Below, piece after piece: positions 26,722 through 35,483 of a stretch of DNA of 64,000 bases. Made by a program: the position numbers and the translations under genes. The DNA lies in contig NZ_LIVZ01000001.1 of NCBI RefSeq assembly GCF_001905845.1, forward strand, positions 806,001-870,000. Direction: 5' to 3'. A model generated the notes under the pieces. The model was not told where the DNA came from, did not search any database, and was given only the letters and a program-made list of their open reading frames with translations. The first letter of the stretch is position 1; each line of letters begins with the position of its first letter. This stretch comes from Streptomyces sp. TSRI0107. Lineage in GTDB: Bacteria > Actinomycetota > Actinomycetes > Streptomycetales > Streptomycetaceae.

Positions 26722-26732
26722 CGAAACTTTCG
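26722..26732. promoter_or_regulatory. CGAAA-N-TTTCG palindrome upstream of the xylanase
   Basis: This perfect 11-bp palindrome matches the GAAA-N-TTTC element that I recall from Streptomyces xylanase promoters, where it mediates substrate-dependent repression. It is 135 bp upstream of the ATG. A half site, AGTTTCG, lies further down near 26,772. Confidence 0.5.
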
Positions 26733-26749
26733 CACGGCTGAGGGGCTGA

Positions 26750-28222
<1,473 letters not shown>

Positions 28223-28243
28223 CCCGGCAGCCGCCTCCCCGCT

Positions 28244-28275
28244 CGGTCGTACGGCCCATCCGGGTCGTACGACCG
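28244..28275 (+). terminator. hairpin terminator after the xylanase
   Basis: CGGTCGTACG (28244-28253) pairs perfectly with CGTACGACCG (28266-28275) around a 12-nt loop, 22 bp after the xylanase stop. Confidence 0.65.
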
Positions 28276-28326
28276 GGTCGTCCTCGGACGAAATAACGAT
28301 GCCCGAAGCCTCAGGCGATTGAGACC

Positions 28327-29775
28327 ATGGCACTCATGCTCGAAGCCGCTGACACCACCGTGAACCGCGCCACCCGGCGCACCACGCCCCCCACCTGGCT
28401 GGTGGTGGCGCTCGCCTGCGCCGGACAGTTCCTGGTCGTCCTCGACGTGTCCGTCGTCAACGTGGCGCTGCCGTCGATGCGCACCGACCTCGGGCTGAGC
28501 GGGCCGGGGCTGCAGTGGGTGGTGAACGCGTACGCCATCGCCTTCGCCGGGTTCATGCTGCTCGGCGGGCGGGCCGGGGACCTGTACGGCCGCAAGCGGA
28601 TGTTCCTGGTCGGGCTCGCGCTGTTCACCCTGGCCTCGCTGGGCGGCGGGCTCGCCCAGGAGGGCTGGCAACTGCTCGCCGCGCGGGCCGCGCAGGGACT
28701 CGGCGCGGCCGTCCTCGCCCCCTCCACGCTCACCATCCTCACGTCCGCCGTACCCGAGGGCGCCGCGCGGGCGCGGGCCATCTCCACCTGGACGGCGGTC
28801 GGCGCGGGCGGCGGCGCCGCGGGCGGACTCGTCGGCGGCGCGCTGGTCGACGGGCTGTCCTGGCGCTGGGTGCTGCTCATCAACGTCCCGATCGGCGCCG
28901 TCGTCCTCGTGGCGGCCCTGCGCGGCCTCACCGAGAGCCGCGCCGGGGAGGGCCGCCGCCTCGACCTGCCGGGCGCGGTGCTGGTGACGGCCGGGCTGGG
29001 CACGCTCGCCTACGGCATCTCGCAGACCGAGGCGGACGGCTGGACGGCCGCGGCCACCCTGGTCCCGCTGTTCGCCGGACTGCTGCTCATCGGCCTGTTC
29101 CTGCTGGTGGAGGCCCGTACGGCGGCACCGCTGATGCCGCTGCGGCTGCTCCGGGCGCGGGCCGTGTCGTCGGCGAACGCGGCGATGTTCATCAACGGCT
29201 CCGCCATGTTCTCCATGTGGTTCTTCATGACGCTGTACGCGCAGAACGTGCTCGGCTACAGCCCCCTGGAGGCCGGCTTCGCCCTCGTGCCCAGCTCGCT
29301 CGCGGTGGTCGTCGGCTCCAAGGTGGCCCCGCGCTGGATGCGCCGCCTGGGCGCGCGCCCGGTAGCCGTGCTCGGCAGCCTCGTCGCCGCCACCGGCTTC
29401 GGCTGGCAGTCCACCATGAGCGCCGACGAGGCGTACGTCACCGGGATCATGCTCCCCGGCATCCTGATGATGCTGGGCGCGGGCCTCGCCGCGACCCCGC
29501 TCGCCTCCCTCGCCACCTCCGGCGCGGACCCCGGCGACGCCGGACTCGTCTCCGGCATGGTCAACACGTCCCGCACGATGGGCGGATCCCTCGGACTCGC
29601 CGTGATGTCGACGATCGCGGCGGCCCGCACCGGCCACAGCACAGGCGCCGCGGAACTGACGGAGGGTTATGCGCTGGCCTTCCGGGTGTCGGCGGCGGTG
29701 CTGGTGGCGGGGGCCGTGGTGATGAGGGCGTGGCTGCCGGGGAAGGGGGCGGCGGCGGTCCGGCAGCCGGGGTGA
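28327..29775 (+). CDS. MFS transporter, DHA2 (EmrB/QacA-like, 14 TM)
   Basis: The 482-residue antiporter has typical motifs: D1 VLDVSVVNVALPSMRTDLG, motif A GGRAGDLYGRKRMF, and the GGAAGGLVGGALVDGLSWRW region. Fourteen hydrophobic stretches can be counted. It likely exports a drug or secondary metabolite by proton exchange. The ATG at 28327 has no strong ribosome site; an ATG at 28336 is possible. The stop lies inside the first unit of a 17-bp tandem repeat. Confidence 0.9.
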   Translation: MALMLEAADTTVNRATRRTTPPTWLVVALACAGQFLVVLDVSVVNVALPSMRTDLGLSGPGLQWVVNAYAIAFAGFMLLGGRAGDLYGRKRMFLVGLALFTLASLGGGLAQEGWQLLAARAAQGLGAAVLAPSTLTILTSAVPEGAARARAISTWTAVGAGGGAAGGLVGGALVDGLSWRWVLLINVPIGAVVLVAALRGLTESRAGEGRRLDLPGAVLVTAGLGTLAYGISQTEADGWTAAATLVPLFAGLLLIGLFLLVEARTAAPLMPLRLLRARAVSSANAAMFINGSAMFSMWFFMTLYAQNVLGYSPLEAGFALVPSSLAVVVGSKVAPRWMRRLGARPVAVLGSLVAATGFGWQSTMSADEAYVTGIMLPGILMMLGAGLAATPLASLATSGADPGDAGLVSGMVNTSRTMGGSLGLAVMSTIAAARTGHSTGAAELTEGYALAFRVSAAVLVAGAVVMRAWLPGKGAAAVRQPG

Positions 29776-29821
29776 CGCGGGAGAAGTGGTGACGCGGGAG
29801 AAGCGGTGACGCGGGAGAAGT
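29771..29821. repeat. 17-bp tandem repeat, three copies
   Basis: Three nearly identical copies of GGTGACGCGGGAGAAG(T/C) occupy 29771-29787, 29788-29804 and 29805-29821. The first covers the MFS stop codon. A decayed fourth copy (CTGACGGGG) follows. The array lies just upstream of the sigma-factor gene. Confidence 0.9.
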
Positions 29822-29883
29822 TCTGACGGGGAGGCAACGGTTCGCGACCCCCATGGACTCCTTTGTGTGTCTAGGAGGTGCCC

Positions 29884-30423
29884 ATGGGGGATCGGAAGCA
29901 GGCCCGGGACGAGGAGTTCCAGGCCTTTGTCATCGGCCGCTGGCCGCGGCTGATGCGCACGGCATTTCTCCTCACGGGGGAACAGCACGCCGCGGAGGAC
30001 CTGGTCCAGTCGACGCTCGAACAGGTCTACGTGGCCTGGCGCAAGGTCGGCTCGGCCGACGACCCGGAGGCGTACGTACGGCGCGTGATGATCAACGCCC
30101 ACGCGCGCAAACACCGCAGACGCCTACGGGAGTTCCTGGCACCGAAGGACGACTCGGGCCTCGCGCACGAGCAGCCCGACACCGGTGACCGCATCTCCCA
30201 GGCGGACGACCGCAACGCACTGCTGAAGGCGCTCGCCCAACTGCCCGCCCGGCAGCGGGAGGCGGTGGTGCTGCGGTACTGGGAGGACCTCACCGAGACC
30301 CAGGCGGCGGAGGCGATGGGCTGTTCGGTGGGCGCGGTCAAGAGCAACGCGGCCAAGGGGATCGCGAAACTCCGCGCCATACCGGGGCTGGCCGAGACGG
30401 TGACGAACGGAGGGCGGAAGTGA
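29884..30423 (+). CDS. SigE-family ECF RNA polymerase sigma factor
   Basis: The 179-residue sigma factor has only regions 2 and 4. Region 2 contains LMRTAFLLTGEQHAAEDLVQ and VYVAWRKVG; region 4 contains LPARQREAVVLRYWEDL and TETQAAEAMGCSVGAVKS. These are the hallmarks of the actinobacterial SigE-like group. The ATG at 29884 has AGGAGG 5-6 bp upstream, better than the GTG at 29878. The next gene overlaps it by 4 bp and probably encodes its membrane partner, the usual sigma/anti-sigma arrangement. Confidence 0.93.
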   Translation: MGDRKQARDEEFQAFVIGRWPRLMRTAFLLTGEQHAAEDLVQSTLEQVYVAWRKVGSADDPEAYVRRVMINAHARKHRRRLREFLAPKDDSGLAHEQPDTGDRISQADDRNALLKALAQLPARQREAVVLRYWEDLTETQAAEAMGCSVGAVKSNAAKGIAKLRAIPGLAETVTNGGRK

Positions 30424-31241
30424 TGGGCGCGAACCAGGGGAGCAACCACGAGATGTCGCACACGGACATCGCCTTCCTGCTGGCCGAGGCCGCGGACGAG
30501 GTCGAGATCGGCATAGCCCCCTACGAGACGGTGATGCGGGGCGGACGCCGCCGCAAGGCCCGCCGCTGGGCGGTGGCGGCGGCCGCGGCGCTGGTGATCA
30601 GCGGCTCCTCCGCGGCGCTGGCGGTCGCGGGACTGCCGGGCGGTGGCGGCGACCGGGTGGCACCGCCGGCCGGCCAGTCGCGGTCCGCGGCCCCGAGCGC
30701 GCTCGCCCCGCACCGGACCACGCTCGCCACCGGCAGCGACGGGCCCACCGAGTGGCGGGTCGTCCTCGATGTGTGGCCGGCCGCGCGCGACGAGGTGGAG
30801 GCGCAGGCGCAGCTGGACGTGATGGCCGAGTACGGGGACCTGCCGGAGGAGGTCCGGCACGCCTACCAGATGGTCGGCAGCAGCTACTACTTCGTGCACA
30901 AGATCGTCGGCGAGGAGGAGTCGCTGGCCCTGTGGTCGGCCTTCTCCGAGGGCGGCGGCACCCCGCAGAACCTCACGACGGCCGCGCTTCCCCTGGAGTC
31001 CGGGACCGACGGCCCGCAGCGGCTGGTCGTCGGCCAGGTCACCCGGGCCGCCGGCCAGGTCACCTGCACCTGGAAGGACGGCACCAGCACCGTGATCGAC
31101 CGGGCCCCGGAGCACGCGGAAGCGCCCACCCGCCAGACCTTCATCCGCCCCGCCGAGAACTCCCCGGTCGACTGGTTCGTCTGCCTGGCACCGAAGGGCA
31201 CGGAGTACGCGTCGGCGGAGGTGACGAAGCTGGCGGACTAG
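30420..31241 (+). CDS. membrane protein coupled to the ECF sigma factor, possible anti-sigma
   Basis: The protein of about 273 residues has a cytoplasmic N-terminal segment of about 45 residues (SHTDIAFLLAEAADEVEIG), one membrane helix (WAVAAAAALVISGSSAALAV) and an extracytoplasmic domain ending in ASAEVTKLAD. The topology and the GTG/ATG overlap with the sigma stop fit an anti-sigma factor, but no zinc-binding HxxxCxxC motif is present. If it is one, it belongs to a non-ZAS type. The extracytoplasmic domain (YFVHKIVGEEESLALWSAFS) matches no family I recognise. Confidence 0.7.
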   Translation: MMGANQGSNHEMSHTDIAFLLAEAADEVEIGIAPYETVMRGGRRRKARRWAVAAAAALVISGSSAALAVAGLPGGGGDRVAPPAGQSRSAAPSALAPHRTTLATGSDGPTEWRVVLDVWPAARDEVEAQAQLDVMAEYGDLPEEVRHAYQMVGSSYYFVHKIVGEEESLALWSAFSEGGGTPQNLTTAALPLESGTDGPQRLVVGQVTRAAGQVTCTWKDGTSTVIDRAPEHAEAPTRQTFIRPAENSPVDWFVCLAPKGTEYASAEVTKLAD

Positions 31242-31290
31242 GGCTCCTTAGGCCCTGTCGTTCGGATCAGGCCGGGGTTCCGGTCGGGCG

Positions 31291-31908
31291 TCACGCGACG
31301 GCCGGGCGGTGCGGCTCCCGTCGCATCGCCCACAGCGTGGGCCCGCCGCCGGGCAGCTGCAGTTCGGCGCGGACGGCGAAGCCGAAGTGCTCGTACAGCG
31401 GGACGTTGGACGGCTTGGAGGACTCCAGGTAGACGGGCAGACCCGCGGCGTCGGCCCGGGCCAGGCCCGCGCGCAGCAGGGCGGCCCCGTGTCCCTGGCC
31501 GCGGGCGGCGGGGTCGGCGCCGATCACCGCCAGGTACCAGTGCGGCTCTTGCGGGGTGTGCCCGGCCGCGGCCTCGACGGCGTCCCGGAACAGCGGGGCC
31601 CGGTCGCCGAGGATCTCCTGGAGCTGCTGGATCGTCACCGCGTCGGGGACGGCCTTCTCCTGCCCCTCCGGCGGGACCCAGAAGGCGGCCGCCGCGCCGG
31701 TGTGCTCACAGAGGCCGTGCTGTGCGTACTGCCGGGTGAGGAGCGTGGTGAAGTACCGGGTCAGGCCTGCCTCGCGGGTGCCCGGGTCGGGGAAGAACCA
31801 GCGCATCATCGGGTCGTCGTCGAAGGCGCGGGCGAGGGTGCGGCTGATGAACGGGGCGTCGTCGACGGTGGTCGGCTGCGGTGTGTTCATTATCGGCATA
31901 CGGGTCAT
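31291..31908 (-). CDS. GNAT-family N-acetyltransferase
   Basis: The 205-residue enzyme has the GNAT acetyl-CoA loop RGQGHGAALLRAG (motif A) at about 136-148 and YLAVIGADPAARG before it. The C-terminal NVPLYEHFGF is the common motif B tyrosine. The N-terminal part (ARAFDDDPMMRWFFPDP) resembles small-molecule acetyltransferases such as those acting on puromycin-like amines; the acceptor is unknown. The ATG at 31908 is followed by a second at 31890, either possible. Confidence 0.85.
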   Translation of the reverse strand: MTRMPIMNTPQPTTVDDAPFISRTLARAFDDDPMMRWFFPDPGTREAGLTRYFTTLLTRQYAQHGLCEHTGAAAAFWVPPEGQEKAVPDAVTIQQLQEILGDRAPLFRDAVEAAAGHTPQEPHWYLAVIGADPAARGQGHGAALLRAGLARADAAGLPVYLESSKPSNVPLYEHFGFAVRAELQLPGGGPTLWAMRREPHRPAVA

Positions 31909-32023
31909 TCTGCGCGTGGTGATCTTGGGTGGGTGAGGCGGCCCCCGGAAGGGTGTATTCCGGGATGACGAGGAGGGGGCGCTGTCGACTTGACGCGCCG
32001 TCAGTCAGCTGTTGCGGGACGTA

Positions 32024-32052
32024 TTCACAACTGTCGGGAGGTGGGCTATACA
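32024..32052 (+). promoter_or_regulatory. promoter of the MaoC-ADH-SDR operon
   Basis: TTCACA (32024-32029) and TATACA (32047-32052) are separated by 17 bp, close to the vegetative consensus. The predicted transcription start near 32,059 is 8 bp before the operator. Confidence 0.55.
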
Positions 32053-32066
32053 GAGGGTCGCCGTAC

Positions 32067-32080
32067 TGGAACGCGTTCTA
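32067..32080. promoter_or_regulatory. KstR-type operator of the MaoC-ADH-SDR operon
   Basis: TGGAACGCGTTCTA matches TnnAACnnGTTnnA at all fixed positions, and GGAACGCGTTC inside it is nearly palindromic. Placed just downstream of the predicted transcription start, it would block transcription when bound. Confidence 0.65.
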
Positions 32081-32209
32081 GAAGGGCGGGTTCCGCGGCT
32101 CGGGACGACCTCGGTGCGGTCGACGGTGCGGACGGTCGCACCGGGGTTTCCATCGTGTCAGCCTCTCCGCCACGCCATCGCCCTCGCGCCCGCCGTGATC
32201 AGGAGCCCC

Positions 32210-33067
32210 ATGCCCATCGACGCAGCCAAGGCCCTCGCCGCCGAACCCCGGACCGGCGAGATCTCCTGGACCCCCAAGGACGTCCTGCTGTACCACCTCG
32301 GCATCGGCGCCGGCATCCCCGCCACCGACCCGGACGAGCTGCGCTACACCCTGGAGTCCCGGCTGCACGTGCTGCCGAGTTTCGCCACCGTCGCCGGCGC
32401 GGGCAGCCCCGGAGTGATCAGCGGCCTGTCCATGCCCGGCGTCGAGGTCGACCTCGCCCGGGTGCTGCACGGCGGCCAGTCCCTCACCGTCCACCGCGCG
32501 ATCCCCCCGGAGGGCAGGGCGACGGCCACCTCCCGGATCGCCGCGGTCCACGACAAGGGCACCGCGGCCGTCCTGGTCCTGCGCACCGACGTCGGCGACC
32601 CCGAGGGCCCGCTGTGGACCAACGACGCGCGGATCTTCGTACGGGGCGAAGGCGGGTGGGGTGGTGAGCGGGGGCCGTCCGCCCGGCTCGACACACCGGC
32701 CGGGGAACCGGACCTGACGGTCATGCGGCCCGTGCGCGAGGATCAGGCGCTGCTCTACCGCCTCTCCGGCGACTGGAACCCGCTGCACGCGGACCCGGAG
32801 TTCGCCAAGGTCGCCGGGTTCGACCGGCCCATCCTGCACGGGCTGTGCACCTACGGCATCACGCTGAAGGCCGTCGTCGACACCCTGCTCGACGGGGAGG
32901 TGGGCCGGGTGCGGTCCTACGACACCCGGTTCGCCGGGGTCGTCCACCCGGGCGAGACCCTGCGCGTCCGGATGTGGCGGCAGGAGGGTGCCGTCCGGGT
33001 GGCCGTGAGCGCCGTCGACAGAGGCGACGCGCCGGTCCTCGCCGACACCGTCGTCCAGCACGCGTGA
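32210..33067 (+). CDS. MaoC-type (R)-specific enoyl-CoA hydratase 2
   Basis: The 285-residue protein is a double hot-dog enoyl-CoA hydratase. The C-terminal domain has the hydratase-2 motif GDWNPLHADPEFAKVAGF with catalytic Asp and His, then RPILHGLCTYG. The N-terminal domain is the degenerate substrate-binding copy. It hydrates 2-enoyl-CoA to 3-hydroxyacyl-CoA; mycobacterial homologues in the KstR regulon act on the steroid side chain. The ATG at 32210 has AGGAG 4 bp upstream and starts the conserved N-terminus. First gene of the KstR-box operon. Confidence 0.9.
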   Translation: MPIDAAKALAAEPRTGEISWTPKDVLLYHLGIGAGIPATDPDELRYTLESRLHVLPSFATVAGAGSPGVISGLSMPGVEVDLARVLHGGQSLTVHRAIPPEGRATATSRIAAVHDKGTAAVLVLRTDVGDPEGPLWTNDARIFVRGEGGWGGERGPSARLDTPAGEPDLTVMRPVREDQALLYRLSGDWNPLHADPEFAKVAGFDRPILHGLCTYGITLKAVVDTLLDGEVGRVRSYDTRFAGVVHPGETLRVRMWRQEGAVRVAVSAVDRGDAPVLADTVVQHA

Positions 33068-33097
33068 GCCATCGAGCCTTCCGAGGGGAGCCGCACC

Positions 33098-34174
33098 ATG
33101 CGCGCAGCCGTACTGCACGAGACCGGCCAGGAGAAGCTGGAAGTCGTCGACGACGCCGAGGCGACGGGGTTCGGGCCCGGCAAGGTCCGGATCCGGGTAC
33201 GGGCCACGGGGCTGTGCCACTCCGACCTGTCGGCGATGAGCGGCGTCCTGCCGCAGCCGGCGCCGTTCGTGCCCGGGCACGAGGGTGCGGGGGAGATCGT
33301 CGACGTGGGGGAGGGGGTCGTCGGGCTCGCGCCCGGTGACCGGGTCGTCGTCTGCTGGCTGCCCGCCTGCGGCGCCTGCCCCGCCTGCGGACGCGGGCAG
33401 ACCGAACTGTGCCTGGCCGGGTTCATGAACGCGGGCACCCCCAACTTCCGGCGCCCCGGCGGCGACGTCTTCGGCTTCGCCGGCACCGGCACCTTCGCCG
33501 AGGAGGTCGTCGTGGACGCCGGCTGCGCGGTGCCGATCCCCGACGACGTGCCCTACGACATCGCCGCCCTCATCGGCTGCGGCGTCACCACCGGACTCGG
33601 CGCGGCCCTCAACACCGCCGACCTGGAGGCCGGTTCGTCGGTCGCCGTCATCGGCTGCGGAGGCGTCGGCATCTCCGCGATCCAGGGCGCGCGGCTGCGG
33701 GGCGCCGCGGAGATAGTCGCCGTCGACCCGGTCGCCGGGCGGCGCGAGGCCGCACTGCGGTTCGGCGCCACACGCGCGGTGCCGCCGGAGGAACTGGCCG
33801 ACGCCAAGCAGTCCTTGACCGGCGGGGAGGGCTTCGACTACGTCTTCGAGGTCGTCGGCAGGTCGGCCACCGCGCGGACGGCGTACGAGACCACGCGGCG
33901 CGGCGGAACCCTCGTGGTGGTCGGCGCCGGTGCCATGGACGACTTCCTCCAGCTCAACATGTTCGAGCTGTTCTTCGACGAGAAGCGCATACTGCCGTCC
34001 CTGTACGGCGGCGGTGACGTGCTGCGCTCCTACGAGCGGACCATCGCCCTCTGGCGTGCCGGGCGGATCGACCTGGCCGGTCTGATCACCCACCGGATAC
34101 CGCTCGCGGAGATCAACGAGGCGCTGGACCAGATGCGCACCGGTACGGCACTGCGTACGTGTGTCGAGATCTGA
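33098..34174 (+). CDS. zinc-dependent alcohol dehydrogenase (MDR family)
   Basis: The 358-residue medium-chain dehydrogenase has the catalytic-zinc Cys in GLCHSDLS, the [12 protein letters not shown] motif, and the structural-zinc cluster [17 protein letters not shown]. The Rossmann motif [13 protein letters not shown] is at about residue 185. The best match is the NAD-dependent class III/AdhD-like group. In this operon it may oxidise a side-chain alcohol to the aldehyde, the step after a CYP125-type hydroxylation. That is inference from context. ATG at 33098 with GAGGGGAG upstream. Confidence 0.92.
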   Translation: MRAAVLHETGQEKLEVVDDAEATGFGPGKVRIRVRATGLCHSDLSAMSGVLPQPAPFVPGHEGAGEIVDVGEGVVGLAPGDRVVVCWLPACGACPACGRGQTELCLAGFMNAGTPNFRRPGGDVFGFAGTGTFAEEVVVDAGCAVPIPDDVPYDIAALIGCGVTTGLGAALNTADLEAGSSVAVIGCGGVGISAIQGARLRGAAEIVAVDPVAGRREAALRFGATRAVPPEELADAKQSLTGGEGFDYVFEVVGRSATARTAYETTRRGGTLVVVGAGAMDDFLQLNMFELFFDEKRILPSLYGGGDVLRSYERTIALWRAGRIDLAGLITHRIPLAEINEALDQMRTGTALRTCVEI

Positions 34175-34203
34175 GGCGCGCCGAGGAGTTCGAGGGGGCT
34201 CTC

Positions 34204-35138
34204 ATGTCGCTGCCACTGGAGGGGCGTTCGGCGGTCGTCACCGGTGCCGGGCGCGGGCTGGGGCGGGCGGAGGCGCTGGAGCTGGCCCGGCTGGGCGCCG
34301 CCGTCGTCGTCAACGACTTCGGGCAGCCGGGCCGGGACGGCACGGGCGGTCCGCGGGCCCCGCCGAGGAGACGGCCGCGGTGATCCGGGCCCGGGGTGGT
34401 ACCGCTCTCGCCCACACCGGGGCCGTCTCCGACTTCGGAGAGGCCGAACAGCTCGTGCGGACGGCGATCGACACGTTCGGCGAGCTGGACATCCTCGTCG
34501 ACAACGCCGGCATCCTGCGCGACCGTATGGTCTTCTCCATGGCGGAGGACGAGTGGGACCCGGTGATCCGCGTTCATCTCAAGGGCCACTTCAACACCAC
34601 CCGGTTCGCCGCCGCGCACTGGCGGGAGCGGGCGAAGGCGCGGGGCGGGCCGGTGTTCGGCAGGATCGTGAACACCTCCTCGGAGGCGTTCCTGGCGGGC
34701 TCCGCCGGGCAGCCCAACCACGCCGCCGCCAAGGGGGGCATCGTCGGGCTGACCACCTCCACGGCCCTCGCCCTCGCCAGGTTAGGGGTGACCGCCAACG
34801 CCATCTGTCCGCGCGCCCGCACCCGGATGACGGAGGACGTGTTCGCGGGGCTTGCCCCGCCCTCGGGCGGCCTGGACCCGCTGGCCCCCGAGCATGTCGC
34901 CCCGCTCGTCGGCTACCTCGCGTCCCCGGCCGCCGCCCGCATCAACGGCCAGGTGCTCGTCGTGCACGGCGGGATGGTGGCGGTCGTCGAACGGCCCCGG
35001 GTGCGGGAGAAGTTCGACAGCAAGCGGGACACCTTCACCTACGAGGAGCTGGACGCGCTGCCGACCCCGCACTTCGCGGCGCGGCCGGCGGGGGAGAGGT
35101 TCGCGGCGGCGGAGGTGCTGGGGCTGAGGAGCGGGTAG
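34204..35138 (+). pseudogene. SDR family oxidoreductase (Hsd4A-like), frameshifted
   Basis: The frame opened by ATG 34204 encodes [20 protein letters not shown] and then [14 protein letters not shown], but terminates at 34,383. The continuation, from [17 protein letters not shown] to LGLRSG at 35138, is in the next frame. A single missing base near 34,350 explains both. The active site reads NTSSEAF (Ser) but QPNHAAAK, with His where SDRs have the catalytic Tyr. A sequencing error could mimic the frameshift, but two defects together suggest decay. It ends the KstR-box operon. Confidence 0.75.
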
Positions 35139-35178
35139 CCGGCGCCCGTCCGGACGGGCCTCGCGCGGAACACGACAA

Positions 35179-35208
35179 GGCCCCGCCCACCGTGCGGTGG
35201 ACGGGGCC
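35179..35208 (+). terminator. strong hairpin terminator
   Basis: GGCCCCG-CCCACCG pairs with CGGTGG-ACGGGGCC around TG, leaving one bulge, 40 bp after the SDR stop. It also lies 26 bp past the stop of the oppositely oriented small gene, so it can serve both. Confidence 0.75.
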
Positions 35209-35233
35209 AGGTGCCGTGCCGAATGACGTACCG

Positions 35234-35389
35234 TCAGGCCGCCGTCTCGGTCTGCTGCTCCACCGGCCTGCGGTGCCGGCCCCGGGGGGCCGTCTCGGTT
35301 TCCTGCGCCGAGACCTGGCCGCGGTGCTTGCCGTGGCCGGGCTCCGTGGTGCCGTCGGGCAGCGGCTGGGACGTGCTGGCGTCGCTCAT
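35234..35389 (-). CDS. small basic/acidic repeat peptide of unknown function
   Basis: The ORF encodes 51 residues with two copies of a [KR]HR-x(2)-V-x(4)-ETETA-like motif: GKHRGQVSAQETETAPRG and GRHRRPVEQQTETAA. It is hydrophilic and probably disordered. Streptomyces genomes carry comparable short proteins at this position as far as I recall. The ATG at 35389 has GGGGTGA about 11 bp upstream. Codon third positions are GC-rich as in real genes. Confidence 0.55.
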   Translation of the reverse strand: MSDASTSQPLPDGTTEPGHGKHRGQVSAQETETAPRGRHRRPVEQQTETAA

Positions 35390-35483
35390 CGGAAGAATTC
35401 ACCCCGTCAACATGATCTTTTACAGCCGGGGGAGTCTAACCGGCACACCTCGGGCCGAATCCAGGCGGCCACGCCGACCGCCG

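Larger units (their letters stand above)
31909..32209. other. 301-bp intergenic region with the KstR-controlled promoter
   Basis: It contains a promoter (32024-32052) and a KstR-type operator (32067-32080) for the MaoC operon and otherwise nothing coding. The long open frame reaching back to 32,012 has no ribosome site and crosses the operator, so it was not taken as part of the MaoC gene. Confidence 0.55.

Noticed and set aside
32012..32209. N-terminal extension of the MaoC gene
   Set aside because: It would include the promoter, transcription start and operator, and lacks a ribosome site.
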